64,000 nucleotides of DNA from Zantedeschia hybrid cultivar (lineage: Eukaryota; Streptophyta; Magnoliopsida; Alismatales; Araceae): assembly GCA_030544215.1 (NCBI GenBank), contig JARZZO010000016.1:40012001-40076000 (forward strand), in the 5' to 3' direction. The notes under the pieces were generated by a model. That model did no database searches. It saw only the letters and a program-made list of their open reading frames with translations, and was not told where the DNA came from. Shown here one piece after another: positions 1 through 10,961 of this stretch. A program made the translations under genes and the position numbers. Within the stretch, counting starts at the first letter, position 1, and every line of letters starts with the position of its first letter.

Positions 1-945
1 CGATGAATCTTTCAGGTAATTGCTCCTCCTTTGGTTTTTCTAACTTTACCATAAGATTTATAGTTCCTATAAGTAGAAGACATCGCATTTGGGGCAGTTT
101 GACAATATTTCAACAATAAGTCGGACTTCGATGTATCTCCTTTCAGGCAAAGTGATAGATTCCTACTTCCTCTTTACTTTTTAACTTTAATGTAGATAAT
201 ATTTGTAGCTTTTAATAAGTAGTTGGAGGCATGAAATTAGGGGGCAACACGACAATATCTTAATAGCAAATTGGACTTTGATGAATCTACTTTCAAGTAA
301 TGCGATACATTCTAGCACCTCTGTTGGCTTCTAACTTTAACATAGATAAGATTTGTAGGTTTTAGCAAGTAGCTGGTGCATCAAATTAGGGGCAGCTCGA
401 CAATATCTAAGCAACAACTTAGATTTTGATGATTCTCCTTTTAGGTAAGGTGATACATTCCTAGTCTATTTTTTTATTGCTAACTTTTACATAGGATTTA
501 TAGTTCTTTGTAAGTAGGAGGCATCAAATTTGGGGCAACTCGACAAAAGCTCAACATCAACTTGGATACTGATAATCTCCTTTTAGGTAACATGATATAT
601 TCCTTCTTCTCTCCTTGGTTCTAACTTTATCATAGATAAGGTTTACAGTTTTTAGTAAGTAGTTGGAGGCATCATATGGTGGGCAGTTTGACAAAATCTC
701 AGTAGCAACTCGACTTCGATGAATCACTTTTAGGGTAAGGTGATACATTCCTTCTTCTCCCTTGGTTTCTAACATTACCATAAGATTTGTAATTCCTAGT
801 AAGTAGAAGGCATCGATTGGGGGCAGCTCGACAATATCCCAGTAACAACTTGGACTTCGATGAATCTTCTTTCAAGTAAGATGATACATTTCTGCTCCTT
901 TGTTTTCTAACTTTAATAGATAACCCTTCCAATATTCTTAACATA
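1..945. repeat. Tandem array of ~145 bp exon-like unit
   Basis: About six and a half diverged copies follow one another, with the landmark gggggcagctcgacaatatc or a variant near 97, 240, 390, 532, 681 and 821, so the period is 140-150 bp. Each unit carries a landmark like cctttcaggtaaggtgatac, which has the plant 5' splice consensus CAG|GTAAG, then a short stretch with tttctaactttaac (branch-point-like) and a TTAG-CAAG junction resembling an acceptor. In several copies the ~80 bp between acceptor-like and donor-like sites is open in one frame; in others CGA has become TGA. Related units recur at 5755-5930, 7141-7679, 24780-25084 and 45692-45925. It may be a duplicated, decaying exon, but I cannot name the parent gene. 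Confidence 0.75.
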
Positions 946-1210
946 TTTTGTTGTGCCTTAAAATGTTATTGTGGAAACCACGTTGAAATTAGTGGGCGGT
1001 ATAAAAATTAGAAAACATCAGAAGTAGATGAATCTCCAACCCCATAAAACCATTCATCCCCTATGTCTTAGAAACTCTCATCTAAGTAAGGATGTAATAC
1101 TTCTAGATTTGGTATGGATCCACAACTACGTAGAGAGGATTATAATGTGTCTGACCTTGACAAGCAACATGGTTATCCAACTTTTGTATGTATTTGTAAA
1201 AGGTATCATA
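946..1210. other. Unassigned spacer
   Basis: AT-rich sequence between the exon-like array and the copia remnant. I see no gene, repeat or structural signal in it; the only open frame is a 63-codon stretch with no recognisable motif. Confidence 0.4.
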
Positions 1211-2978
1211 TGTTACTAGGGACAAGGGTACTTTGGTCCCATGTAATTTTGTAACCCTACGTACACACTAATATGAAAGTGTTAGTTTAGGTAGCCTACA
1301 AGCCAATCTGACTATGTAAATCTCGTTCATTTATTAATAAAATGGCATATAGTCATTATGTGTAAATCGCGTTAATTATCGTTTCATAATGAAGTCCGTG
1401 AATATGTGCTATAGTGATCAGATTATGATGAATCATACTAATGAGACTGATCACTTAAACACACATATTCTTAATCATTCATAGTCGGAGGATATCCGAG
1501 AAGGACATCAGATATCCGGTTAGACTAGTACAGATTACTCCTGCTCATATGATGAGGGTGACTGATCTCATAAGTCACTTGTGTGGAGACACTAAGGCGA
1601 ATCTGTAGGTGGTCATTGGAGAATGAGTTCACTGAACTGATCCGACTGAATCGCTGGATGGTATTGTACCTCACTGTCAACCAGCTTGATTCTATTGTCG
1701 CGGTTGCGTGGATGGTCCTCGGACCTGAGACACCAAGGACACCTTGGCGGTGGACTTCTGTGCTTTGACCTTGGTTAACGAATCTCTAGCCATGGGATTC
1801 TAATACGCCAAGGATTGGGTACAGCGGAATACCGTCGAAGGGAATTGTGTGTCAATAAGGAATCATTCGCTCTCGGTACTTAGAGAGAGAATGCTCTAGG
1901 AAGGATGCGCGAAAGTCCCTGGCCAGGGCGGACGATAATATCGGGAAAGGAGTTTTCCGATATTCATCAGCGGCATCTAATCCAAGTGAGTCGATCGGTT
2001 AGGGTTTGACAGCTCGCCATACCCTGAGTTGACTCGAGAGCATTGTACGAATGAAAGATTATATCCGCGCGGTAACTGTCGGCAGAAAGGTTCCAAGAGT
2101 GGATTACTTAACCCCAAATACCTTCCGGGTTCACGCGGTGTTGCTTGGCACCCAACGTGATCGGAGGCCCGGTCGAATTTGATGTGCGACATCAATTCAA
2201 TTGATTAATTGATTAATAAAGGGTTATTAATTAATTAATAAAGCCAGTGAAGAGTCACTGGGCTTGTTGGGCCATTAACTGGACTGGTACTTGGGCCTAG
2301 AGGGTCACACGCACATGATTCTCAAGGCGATGGATAAATAAGTGGGTTTTATACAAACCGGGGGTTTTTATGAAAAACCGCGCGGTTAGTATAAAACATA
2401 GCGAACGGGCTGAGCAGGCCAAGCTACTGCTAACCCTAGCCGCCCCTCCTCGGTTTCTGTCTTTCTCTGGCACCCAGGCATATCCAGATCTGCTTCGCCG
2501 CTTCTCCGAATCCCGTTTGACGAGAAATCGTCCGCGCGTTGCGGCGATCATTGCGCCGACCGGCGGAAGCTTCGTGGGCTGCGAAGAACGAGGAACTCGA
2601 GGATATCCATCGCGGAGAGGATCGCGTGGACTTCGCTAGAGGCCGGGCATTTGCGCGGCTTGCGGTGTCACATCGACGGAACCGAACGGCTGCGGATTCG
2701 AATCCGCATATGGTGAGAACTTCGATAATCCGATTATCGTATTTTAGTTTTTGAAACGGGAACGGATCGCTGTAAATATTTTATTTTTCCTCTGCGTGAG
2801 CGATCCGGAGAAACCGAGAAAACCCAACAGAAAGTGTTGGTCAGTTGGCTAGGTAGTTGTGCTGCCGCACCCTTCTCTCTCTTTGTTCATTGCCTCCTCC
2901 TTGCCGCACCTTTCTCTCTCTCTGTCCGTTGCCTCCTCCTCCTTCCCCTCCTTTTGCAAGTCTTTATGGTATTAGAGC
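1211..2978 (+). mobile_element. Possible degraded copia LTR and primer binding site
   Basis: The sequence on both sides of the solo LTR at 1280-2829 joins smoothly and ends in a CT-rich stretch followed by TGGTATTAGAGC at 2967-2978. That is a tRNA-iMet type primer binding site with one change from TGGTATCAGAGC. A candidate LTR start is TGTTACTAGG at 1211. If correct, this is the 5' LTR and primer site of an older copia element whose coding part survives only as traces near 3751. The LTR end is not clear: a CA at 2957-2958 is eight bases from the primer site. Confidence 0.35.
1280..2829 (+). mobile_element. Solo copia LTR with 5 bp target duplication
   Basis: A 1550 bp LTR begins TGTTAGTTTAGG and ends CCCAACA, so its termini are the inverted pair TGTT/AACA. 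The same five bases, GAAAG, flank it at 1275-1279 and 2830-2834. No internal region or second LTR is present, so this is a solo LTR left by LTR-LTR recombination. Its first ~150 bp match, in the opposite orientation, the copia LTR fragment at 60994-61174: both share taggtagcctacaagccaat and a gaagtcc(g/a)tgaat block. Open frames inside it are incidental. Confidence 0.87.
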
Positions 2979-3159
2979 AAGGAGGAGCCTTGGTGAAGTG
3001 AAAGAGGACCAGACCTCCATTTCTTTGCTTGAGAAGGGATTAGACAGCCTCCCTTTGGTGTCTGATGCCCTAAGGTTTCATCCGTAGGGCCTCTTCACCA
3101 AGAAAAGGGGCTTGAACCGTCTGATTCTTGTTGAAGAGGAGATCATACACCCCTTTCTC

Positions 3160-3270
3160 GGTGTCTGGTGCACTGCAGCCCTTCCTTCTTGGTGTCTGGT
3201 GTGCTGCAACCCTTCCTTCTTGGTGTCTGGTGTGCTGCAGCCCTTCCTTCTTGGTGTCTGGTGCTGTCCT
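3160..3270. repeat. 31 bp tandem repeat, ~3.5 copies
   Basis: The unit starts GGTGTCTGGTGTGCTGCAGC and repeats at 3160, 3191, 3222 and 3253, an exact 31 bp period with few differences. Because 31 is not a multiple of three, every frame on both strands reads through it, which explains the several overlapping open frames here. It lies in the leader region downstream of the copia-like primer site. Confidence 0.85.
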
Positions 3271-3750
3271 GTGCATGGTCTTCCTCCTTCCTATTGGCCG
3301 GACCTTTGCTTTCTGCTGGTCGGACCTTTGCGGGCCTCTTTCTTGCAGGCTGGTCCACTGTAGGCCTTGATTTTGGGGGAAGATGTGTTGGACAAGCCTT
3401 TCCTGTGGAGAAGGGGTTGCCCTCTTATGTGTTGTAGACCCTTCCCCTATTTTAAGGTTCCAGGTAGACCGGATCCACTCCTTTGGGGACCGGTACCCTA
3501 TTAAGGGTGTGTTTCTTGTAACCTCTACCCCATTCTTCGGAGATTTTGTGCTGCACATGCCTTTCTCAGTGTTCAGAGTCATCTACTCCAGCATTATTGT
3601 AATGTGGAACTTATTCTTTATGGATTCTTCGACAAGCCATGGGATTAATTTAAGGGAGCCAGGTCATGAACCCAGTACTCGTGAAGTTAACTCCTTGATG
3701 ATGCGCCCCGCTAGTCTTCCTTCCATGAAGCATCACCTTCTTGCGTCGTA

Positions 3751-3860
3751 GATGACCACTGTGAAGTTAACAGAGACTAATTATCATCTCCGATCTATCT
3801 CTCCTCGGATTTTTCTTGGCGCACTTATGCTATATGGGAGTTGGAGAACAATCTTGTGAT
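3751..3860 (+). pseudogene. Copia gag N-terminal remnant
   Basis: From the ATG at 3751 one frame reads a start resembling plant copia Gag, with a K-L-T-x-T-N-Y-H-L core followed by an I-F-L-G-A-L-like stretch. Copia Gag N-termini usually carry K-L-x-G-x-N-Y-x-x-W followed by a similar segment. Similarity stops within about 35 codons, and no protease, integrase or RT motif follows before the unrelated repeat at 4239. The position, about 780 bp after the primer-site-like sequence at 2967, is sensible for a leader and gag start. The assignment rests on a short motif only. Confidence 0.35.
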
Positions 3861-4238
3861 GGGCTAGATCTTCAACTGTGTAAGTTCTGAGATCCAAAAC
3901 ATGGTTTTCTTTCCAAAACATGCCTCTAATGGGCTTGCTCAGAGCCACTTGTTGGTGATTGGGCAGGCTGGCTATTGAACTTTGAATAGCCACTAACAAA
4001 TGGCTTTTGAGGGATGGGATTTTGTGGTAGTCTGGTGAAGTGTCTTTATATGGCGTACTTTGTCTCCTGATTTTCCTTTTAGTTAAGCAGCAGTCCATCC
4101 ATTTTTATGTTTATCAGCAGATAAGCATATGGTAGAGAGGAAAGCTTAATTTTTTTCTCTGAATTAAAAATATAAAAATTTCCTACTGTTTTCTGATGTT
4201 TATTCACAAGAAGATGATTCATTTTTATGGCGGTTTTT
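3861..4238. other. Unassigned stretch downstream of gag remnant
   Basis: Probably the decayed continuation of the copia remnant. The only long frame is a minus-strand one (3784-4098) with no recognisable domain. I see nothing else in it. Confidence 0.3.
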
Positions 4239-4985
4239 GTTATTGGGTCCACTCAATGTTCAACTCAAAACCTAGGTGTTGAGTTGAAGGGGCCATATCA
4301 TTATATAGATGGCTGATTCCATGGAATATCTGATGTGGGATTATCTCCTACATGCCTCCACACGTGTCGGCTGACATTAAGCACTGACACGTGGGCATTG
4401 GGCCCCTTGGCCAGATGTGTGATACCTAGGACACGAAGCCCGCTCTGATACCATATTGAAATTATTGGGCTATCAAACTCAAAACCTTAAGGTGTTGTGT
4501 GGAGTAGGCACCATGTATATTAAATATGGTTTCTTTTGTCCCTTTTCCAATGTAGGATTATTCTAACATGCCCCCTCATGTGCAGGCCGATTTTAGGCTC
4601 TGTCAGGTGGATTGCAAATACAAGGTGTGGCCTAGTTCGTAACCTGGGCTCTAATACCATATAGAAAGCTCAAAACCATGGCGTTGAAGTTTTAAGGCCC
4701 AATATCTTTTAAACATATTGAGCACAACTTAGATAACCAATGTGGGACTATCTCACATATGGCCGTCCTCAACACTCTCGCTTACGGCTAAGATAGGCCA
4801 TGGAATTGAATGGTGAGGAGGCGGGAACATTGGGGCGGTCCATAGTCCATAACTTTGATACCATCTAGAAACCTCAAAACCATGGCGTTAATGTTTTAAG
4901 GCCCAAGATCTTTTAAACATATGTAGTACACCCTAGATAACCGATGTGGAACTATCCCCACATACGACCCTCCTCAACAATTTTA
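4239..4985. repeat. ~205 bp repeat with antisense primer-site motif, ~4 copies
   Basis: Four diverged units begin near 4240, 4445, 4650 and 4853. Each has a form of CTCAAAACC then a ...GTT-rich block, a 'gatgtgggactatctc' block and, at the junctions, CTCTGATACCATATTG (4445), CTCTAATACCATATAG (4650) or ACTTTGATACCATCTAG (4853). CTCTGATACCA is the reverse complement of the tRNA-iMet primer binding site, so the unit probably derives from minus-strand LTR element ends. No coding capacity is seen. Confidence 0.6.
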
Positions 4986-5754
4986 TTTTATTCTACGATC
5001 AGTTTAGGAGTACAAAATTCTTCATGTTGGTTGCCAGGAGAATATTGATGTGGATAATGTTTTACCATGGAGGACTTATATAGGATTTCCATAGACATGC
5101 AGCAGTTGTCCTCGAGGGCAAAACGTTAGGTCAGACAACTATTGATATTTAAATCCTATTTCTTTGTATTTTTCTATTTATTGGTTAATATGGTATCTGC
5201 CATCTAGTTAGTAGCATTTATTGTTTTGAAAGCCATGGTTGTTGTCTGACTACAACTTCATGCATATAAACATTTTTCATCCCCACATCAGATTATCAAT
5301 TAATGATTGTTTTAAACACCTTCCTAGACATACTGTTGAATGAACAAGTTGTTGGGATTTTCTCTTATGTATGTAGGTTAAAAATTGTGTTCTTAAACAC
5401 ATAAACTGCCAAAAACGTTGAAAGGATAAGAAAAATTTGATTAGCCATCCCTTCCAACAATATTACTAGAAGCTCTTTTTGGTTGAATAGAAATGTGAAG
5501 TAAACCTACATTGTATGATTTTTGAAATATAGTTATAAGTTATCTTTCTAATTTCTTTTGAGCAATTCTGCACTTGAGTTTTTGGGCAGATTTTCCTTGC
5601 CTTTGCCTATTTCTGTATCTGAATCTGTTTCTCTTCCATGTTCAAACTATTTGAGGATATCATCAGCTAAGATTCACTTTTTCTTATTTTCTTGGAAAGT
5701 GTAAAGGGTTGGACTTGATAAGATTTACAGTTCTTAGCCTCATTACATAACTAG
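4986..5754. other. Unassigned AT-rich stretch
   Basis: No gene, primer site, terminal repeat or clear tandem structure is visible here. It separates the ~205 bp repeat from the next exon-like copy. Confidence 0.4.
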
Positions 5755-5930
5755 AGCCTCTATGGTTTCCTTGAGGGAGAAGCATCGTGTTACTGGTTTT
5801 AACATGATAAAATTTGCAGTTCTTAGCAAGTAGTTCGAGACATCAGATTGGGGGTGGCGTGATAGTAGCTCATCAACAACTTGGATTTTGATGAATCTGC
5901 CTTCAGGTAAGGTGATACATTCCTGCTTAT
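5755..5930. repeat. Single exon-like repeat copy
   Basis: One copy of the exon-like unit: agttcttagcaagtagttcg near 5820, gggggtggcgtgatagtagc near 5850 and the donor-like cttcaggtaaggtgatacat near 5905. The frame open in other copies has stops here (TGA TAG), so this copy is decayed. It begins the block that is paralogous to 7680-8235. Confidence 0.6.
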
Positions 5931-5934
5931 CTTT

Positions 5935-6535
5935 TTGTGAGTTTCTAATTGGTTTGAAGATTAGGGGATTATGTTCTCATCAATTTTGATTTTGATTTTG
6001 TAACAAACTATAACACTATTGTGCAATAGCAATATCATCATGAGCCTTATTTAATATTTGATTAGATTGTTTGATTAAAATTCAAATATAAAAGTGAAGT
6101 GATAGTTTAACAATATAGGGAACAAATATTGTGAGTTTAAAACATATAATGCAATAAGGCTTGTTTGGGTTGTGTAAAGGAAAGAAATAATTTTGCAATA
6201 TTAAAAATGTAATTCTCATGGCTTTAGGATACATTGTAAGACATGCATACACTATTTAAGAATCAACAAGACGAAGAAAATTTCTAAGAAACTTAAGTTA
6301 GAAAACGAATTCTTTGATAAATTGTTATCCTTGTAAAAGAATGATTGCCTTGAAATGATGAACACCGTGAATGTTTGAATATTCTTATCATGTAACCTTT
6401 GTGAAACAATAATGAATTTTTACAGTACTGACCACACTGTATGACTAGACTCTTTATGATTTCCTTGAGGGTGAAGCACCAGTGTTTTTGGTTTTTGGCA
6501 GAGATGAGATTCGTAGTTCTAATTGTCGGCCGGGA
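5935..6535. repeat. Paralogous block, copy A
   Basis: Starts gagtttctaattggtttg and contains gattagattgtttgattaaa, tagtttaacaatatagggaa and, at the end, a gagggtgaagcacc...gttttt segment. The same landmarks occur in the same order in 7680-8235, about 1.7 kb further on, so the two blocks are an old duplication. No coding sequence is recognisable. Confidence 0.65.
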
Positions 6536-7140
6536 GCACGTTGGTAACGCTCCACCCAACTCCCTCCAGGTGGGATTTATGGTTGTGCCTTTTTAGTCCG
6601 ACATCAGTTACTTTACAAACGCTTCACCCTACTTTCTCTTTAAATCTCAAGCCTCCCTCTATTGTACCTTTCCAAGCTCAGCGATTCGACTATTTCAAGC
6701 TGGGTGAACTCAGTTTATTAGATGAGTTAACTTAGAAGCGTGCTAATGAGTTAAGCTCGAGATGAGTTCCGTTCCTGGCGTGCTAAGCTCGAGCCAACTC
6801 CCCGCAGGTGGGATTCACAATTGTGCCTTTTTTGTCTGACATCGGTTACTTTACAAAAACTTCATCCTACTTTCTCTTTAAATCTCAAGCCTCCCTCAAC
6901 TGTACCTTTACAAACTCAGTGATTCGACTATTTCTAGCTGGGTGAAGTCAGTTTATTAGCTGAGTTAACTTAAAAGTGTTCTAACAAGTTGAGCTCGAGA
7001 TAATTCCTTTCCTGGCAAGCCGAGCTCGAGCCCACAAAATGAGCTTATGGTAGGCTCGAGCTCAAGCTCTATCTTGAATAATCTTCGTCGAGTTGAGCTC
7101 TAGCAAGTTGAAGCTCGACTAGGCTCGATTTTTAGCCACC
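6536..7140. repeat. ~240 bp tandem pair rich in gagctcgag
   Basis: Two copies start near 6556 and 6796. Both run from an 'aggtgggatt' block through 'tgcctttttagtc', 'cttcaccctactttctcttt' and 'ctgggtgaa', then into a stretch dominated by GAGCTCGAG-like words. A third diverged copy lies at about 24410-24760 and is again followed by the exon-like unit, so these two repeats travel together as one larger repeat. Confidence 0.65.
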
Positions 7141-7679
7141 CCTGATTGGAGCCATACAATTTGGGGGCAGCTCGACAATATCTTAGCATCAAATCATTCT
7201 TTGATGAATTTCCTTTCAGATAAGGTGATAAGTTACTGCTTCTCTTTTGGTTTCTAACTTTAACATAAGATTTGAGTTCCGAGTATGTAAGATGCATCAA
7301 TTTGGGGACAGCTCGACAACGTCTCAGCAACAACTCATACTTCGAATAATCTCCTTTTAGCTAAGGTGATACATTCTTTCTCCCTCCTTAGGTTTCTCAC
7401 TTTAACATATAAACGATTTGTAGGTTTTTGTAAGTAGTTGGAGGCGTCAAGTCGAGGGCAGCTCAACAATATCTCAGTAGCAACTTAGACTTCAGTGAAT
7501 CTCCTTTTCGGTAAGGTAATACATTCCTGTTCTTTTAGTTTCTAACTTTAACATATAATAGATTTGTACTTTTTAGGGAGTAGTTGGGTCATTAAATTGG
7601 GGCAGCTTGGCAAAATCTCAGCAGCATCCTGGACTTAGAAGAATCTCCTTTCAAGCAAGGTGATACATTTCTGCTCCTT
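7141..7679. repeat. Exon-like repeat, four copies
   Basis: Landmarks of the ~145 bp unit recur near 7150, 7305, 7450 and 7595, each with 'gcagctcgacaatatct'-like and 'ctcctttcaggtaaggtg'-like segments. Two copies keep the frame described for 1-945; the 7305 copy has a TAA in it. Confidence 0.72.
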
Positions 7680-8235
7680 TGGTTGAGTTTCTAATTAGTT
7701 ATAACATCAAGGAATTATCTTGTTATCAATTTAGATGTTAATTTTATAATAAGCTAGAATGATTAGATTGTTTGATTAAAATTTAAACGTAAATTAGATT
7801 GCTAGTTTAACAATATAGGGAATTAATTTTGTAGGCCTAGAATATATAATGCAACAAGGTAGATTTTGCTTTTGCGCAAGATATACATATGTTGGATAGA
7901 ATTATAATTCTCATGTCTTCACATTCTAAGACTATGGTGATGATCAGTGTTGTACGCATACGAGTTAAGAATCAACCTAATGCAAAGAAAGTCCTGAGAA
8001 AATTTAGCCATAAAAAGAACTGCTTAATAAATGTTATCCGTATGAAAGAATGATTGCCTTGAATGATGAACACTATATCTCATGTTATATGGAACCCTTT
8101 TGAAGTCATAATTAGTTTAGTTCACAGTACTGGGCACATTGCATGATTAGAATCTTTATGATTTCTTAAGGGTGATGTGCTAGTGCTTTTGGTCTTAGGC
8201 AAAGAGGAGATTTGTGGTTCTTGGTAAGCAGTTGC
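7680..8235. repeat. Paralogous block, copy B
   Basis: Second copy of the block at 5935-6535, offset about 1.7 kb, with shared landmarks 'gagtttctaattagtt', 'agattgtttgattaaaattt' and 'tagtttaacaatataggga'. No gene is seen. Confidence 0.65.
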
Positions 8236-9434
8236 CGATTGAGACCGCACAGTAAGTTTGCACATCAAGTCTTACTGACCATTGAATTACGATAAAAGTT
8301 TTACTACATTAGTTAGCTCTTGTTTGTGTTTTTTTGATGTATCGTAGTATGCGGTCTTTTATAAGATAGGGCACGAATGACAAAGTAGAGTTAGTGTGTT
8401 CTTAAGTTTATGTTTGCGAAGTAATATCATAGTTTAAACAAATAAATAAATATACATGAAGTATTGTTGTCAATTTAGAACCCCAAGCACGCCTTGGTCG
8501 CCTTACCAATAAAGACTAGTAAAACTCAAGAAAAATCAGAAAACTAAATATGGAAATACGTAAACTCAAAAATGACTTACAAACCATTTACATACCCAAT
8601 TAATTAATAAAAAGACCAGTAAAAGTGACATAAAAATCAGAAAAAAACTATATCCAATACATAGAAAATTCCCATACTGACCAAAATACCCCCAGAACCT
8701 AACAAAATTACGAAAATTCCCTTCCTCATAGTAAAAATCTGTGAGAATCGCAGAAAAGTCTAAAAAAATGTCAAAATCTCTCCTATGTCCAAAATACCCT
8801 CCAGACCCTAATAAGATGGGTAAAATTATCAAAATACCCTCAATGTGATAAAAATAAATAAGAATTTTAGAAACATATAAAAATAGACGTTATGTCCAAA
8901 ACCCAATTTGGAATAAAATTACCAAAATGTCCCTATAACTTAAATATATCTAAAATGATCCTAAAATACCTTCTAAAGGTTTTCAAGTTTCCCTAAAATG
9001 TTAAAAACCTAAATGACCACGATGACTCTAATGCAACATAATTACTGAAATACCCCTATGGGTCTTAAACGCTTGGATATAATCCTAAGCAGTTGGGAAT
9101 CAATTCCAAAACACTTAAAATGAATCATAGCATTTAACAATTAACACTAATACTTTGGAACAAATCCAAACACCCTATGACACTAGAATGAATCCAAATA
9201 ACCTAAAGACTTGAGAGAGGCCAGTGATTTAAAAGCTACTTTCACTTGCATGCATATTGCATGGTAGTATATATAGTTTAAAGCCCTCGGACGGTTAATC
9301 AAGGGTTGTCGAGAAGTTGCTCGACGTAGTTAACACTGACTGAGGTCAGTGGAGAGAGGTTATATACTCGGATCTTCGCTTGATTTGAAGTCCCGGATTC
9401 CTTGAGAGCTAATTTCAAGCTCTCATAGTTCAAG
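8236..9434. other. A-rich spacer with short imperfect repeats
   Basis: A strongly A/C-biased stretch in which 'ccaaaatacc' and similar words recur at irregular spacing, mainly 8640-9050. It resembles decayed low-complexity transposon sequence. I cannot assign it to a family, and the minus-strand frame at 8566-8832 is compositional. Confidence 0.4.
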
Positions 9435-9546
9435 AAACAAAATACATAAAACAAACCTATATTTCTCCGAATAAGACAAATAATAATAACAAACAAAATA
9501 CATAAAATCAACCTATATTTCATCGAATAAGACAAATAATAATAAT
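9435..9546. repeat. 56 bp direct duplication
   Basis: Two adjacent copies beginning aaacaaaatacataaaa at 9435 and 9491, differing at only a few positions. It creates the repetitive minus-strand frame at 9299-9559, which I do not regard as a gene. It ends about 30 bp before the Tat insertion site. Confidence 0.85.
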
Positions 9547-9579
9547 AAACAAAGAACATGATAGGAGAGATCTAGCCCC

Positions 9580-10872
9580 TGTAGGTGCTTAGAATGACCG
9601 TGTGATTAACATGAAATATCTATGTTGTTTAGGTGTAAACTAACCTATTAAAAACAGCAACTAAAGTGCAGTGATCGCCAGAAACTTTTAACTAAAAAGT
9701 TTCAAAAGAGAGTATGATCGCCTACCTTTCAAAATGCGGAAGATTGAGTCTTTGGTTCCCCTTCCTCAGCCGGCTGAAGAAAGAGAGCCCTTTCTTTGTT
9801 TCTTTGTTCTTGCTGTTGAGTTTGAGGTTGAGGATCGTCCAGAAGTTGTGCTTGATTTCCCCTTTTTGATCTCTTGTTGTCGTTGAGTGCAGCAGAGATA
9901 GAAAAAAAAACAGAATGAAGAAACAATGATGAGAATTTAAATAGAAGTAGTATCTGAACTAATCATGGTGTTAAGCATATTTAAAACAGCAAACTCACTT
10001 TTTTTAATGGCTTTGAAACCTCTTAGATCAAGTAGGTTTTTGAAAGATTATGATGTGGTGTGTGTTTGTATGAAGTGAATATGAAAAATGAAACTAATGA
10101 AATGAATGCAGTAATGAAAAACTTATGCCCAGTTGGTTGAAGCTCTTGAAAGAATGAAGATCTTGAAAGGACGCCGACTTCTGGAAATAGCAGCGCTCTG
10201 GCGTTACGACGTTGCTGCTTCGATCTTCAAATCGCTATAGCGCTATGGCTCAACTCAACTTAATTCTGTTCTCTCTTCTCTTTTTCAACATGCAGGGTAT
10301 TTATAGGCATTTCTTGCGTTCGCGATTAACATTTGAAAAACTCTGAATTTATCCATCTTAACCGACAGATAATTACTGATTAATTCATCTTTATCTGTAA
10401 TTATCTAAAACGCGTCCACCTTGGCTGACGCCTTTCAGATTAATTAAGATAAGGATAAATATCCGGGAAAACTTATCTTTATCTTTATTAGGTAAAACGC
10501 GTCCACCTTTGTAGACGTCTTTTAGACTAATTAAGATAAGGATAAACATCCGGAAGAGAAGTTAAAACCACTTAGGAAACTTAAAACGCGTCGACAGTTC
10601 CAGACGCCTTTTAGTTAATAAATCAATTAATTAAACTTCAAATTTAATCGTTAAAATAGGAATAAAGTCTAAATGGCGTCTACGTAGGTCGACGTCTTTT
10701 AGAATTCTTCATATTTTAACTCAAATTTGAGCTAAAATCAATTCAATTGATTAACTTAAACACTCAAAACAATTAATAAAAATTAATTAATGATTAATTA
10801 TCAGACCATTCTGAGGCATTATTGTGTGATATAAAATTTACTCGAAATGACGTCAAAATTAGCGTGTCTACA
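9580..10872 (-). repeat. Tat element 3' LTR
   Basis: 1293 bp, TG...CA on either strand: in sense it starts TGTAGACACGC and ends GCACCTACA. Near-identical to 22854-24146. It contains four GACGC palindromes at 10405-10702 and a TATA-like box on the minus strand near 10298-10305. The 65-codon open frame at 9729-9926 lies wholly within the LTR and repeats at 23003-23200; it has no known motif. Confidence 0.95.
10405..10702. repeat. GACGC palindrome cluster in Tat 3' LTR (4 units)
   Basis: Units lie near 10405-10437, 10492-10526, 10580-10614 and 10669-10702. Each reads CTAAA or TTAAA, (A/T)(C/G)GCGTC, 8-10 variable bases, then GACG(C/T) and CTTT(C/T)AG. They are spaced about 88 bp apart by dissimilar AT-rich sequence, so they are not a simple tandem repeat. 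The same palindromes occur in the unrelated LTRs at 25159-27693, 43342-45691 and 58337-60993. Confidence 0.85.
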
Positions 10873-10961
10873 GCTGCCTCACCTTGGCATCGTCTTTGCA
10901 AGGGAGTGAAATGGAATGGAATGTACTGAAAAGGTGATGCCAAGGTGTGATGAGACACGCT
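10861..10961. repeat. Long inverted repeat across the 3' LTR boundary
   Basis: AGCGTGTCT (10861-10869, inside the LTR end) and CACCTTGGCATC (10880-10891, just outside) are matched in inverted orientation by GATGCCAAGGTG (10936-10947) and AGACACGCT (10953-10961). The two arms enclose about 44 bp. In element orientation the fold spans the position of the polypurine tract and the first bases of U3. Confidence 0.8.

Noticed and set aside
3070..3582. 170-codon minus-strand frame and three plus-strand frames at 3112-3437
   Set aside because: Produced by a 31 bp tandem repeat, which reads through in all frames because 31 is not a multiple of three.
9299..9559. 86-codon hydrophobic minus-strand frame
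   Set aside because: Arises from a 56 bp duplication of AT-rich sequence; looks like a membrane protein only by composition.
9729..9926. 65-codon frame identical at 23003-23200
   Set aside because: Conserved only because the two LTRs are near-identical; no motif or independent support.
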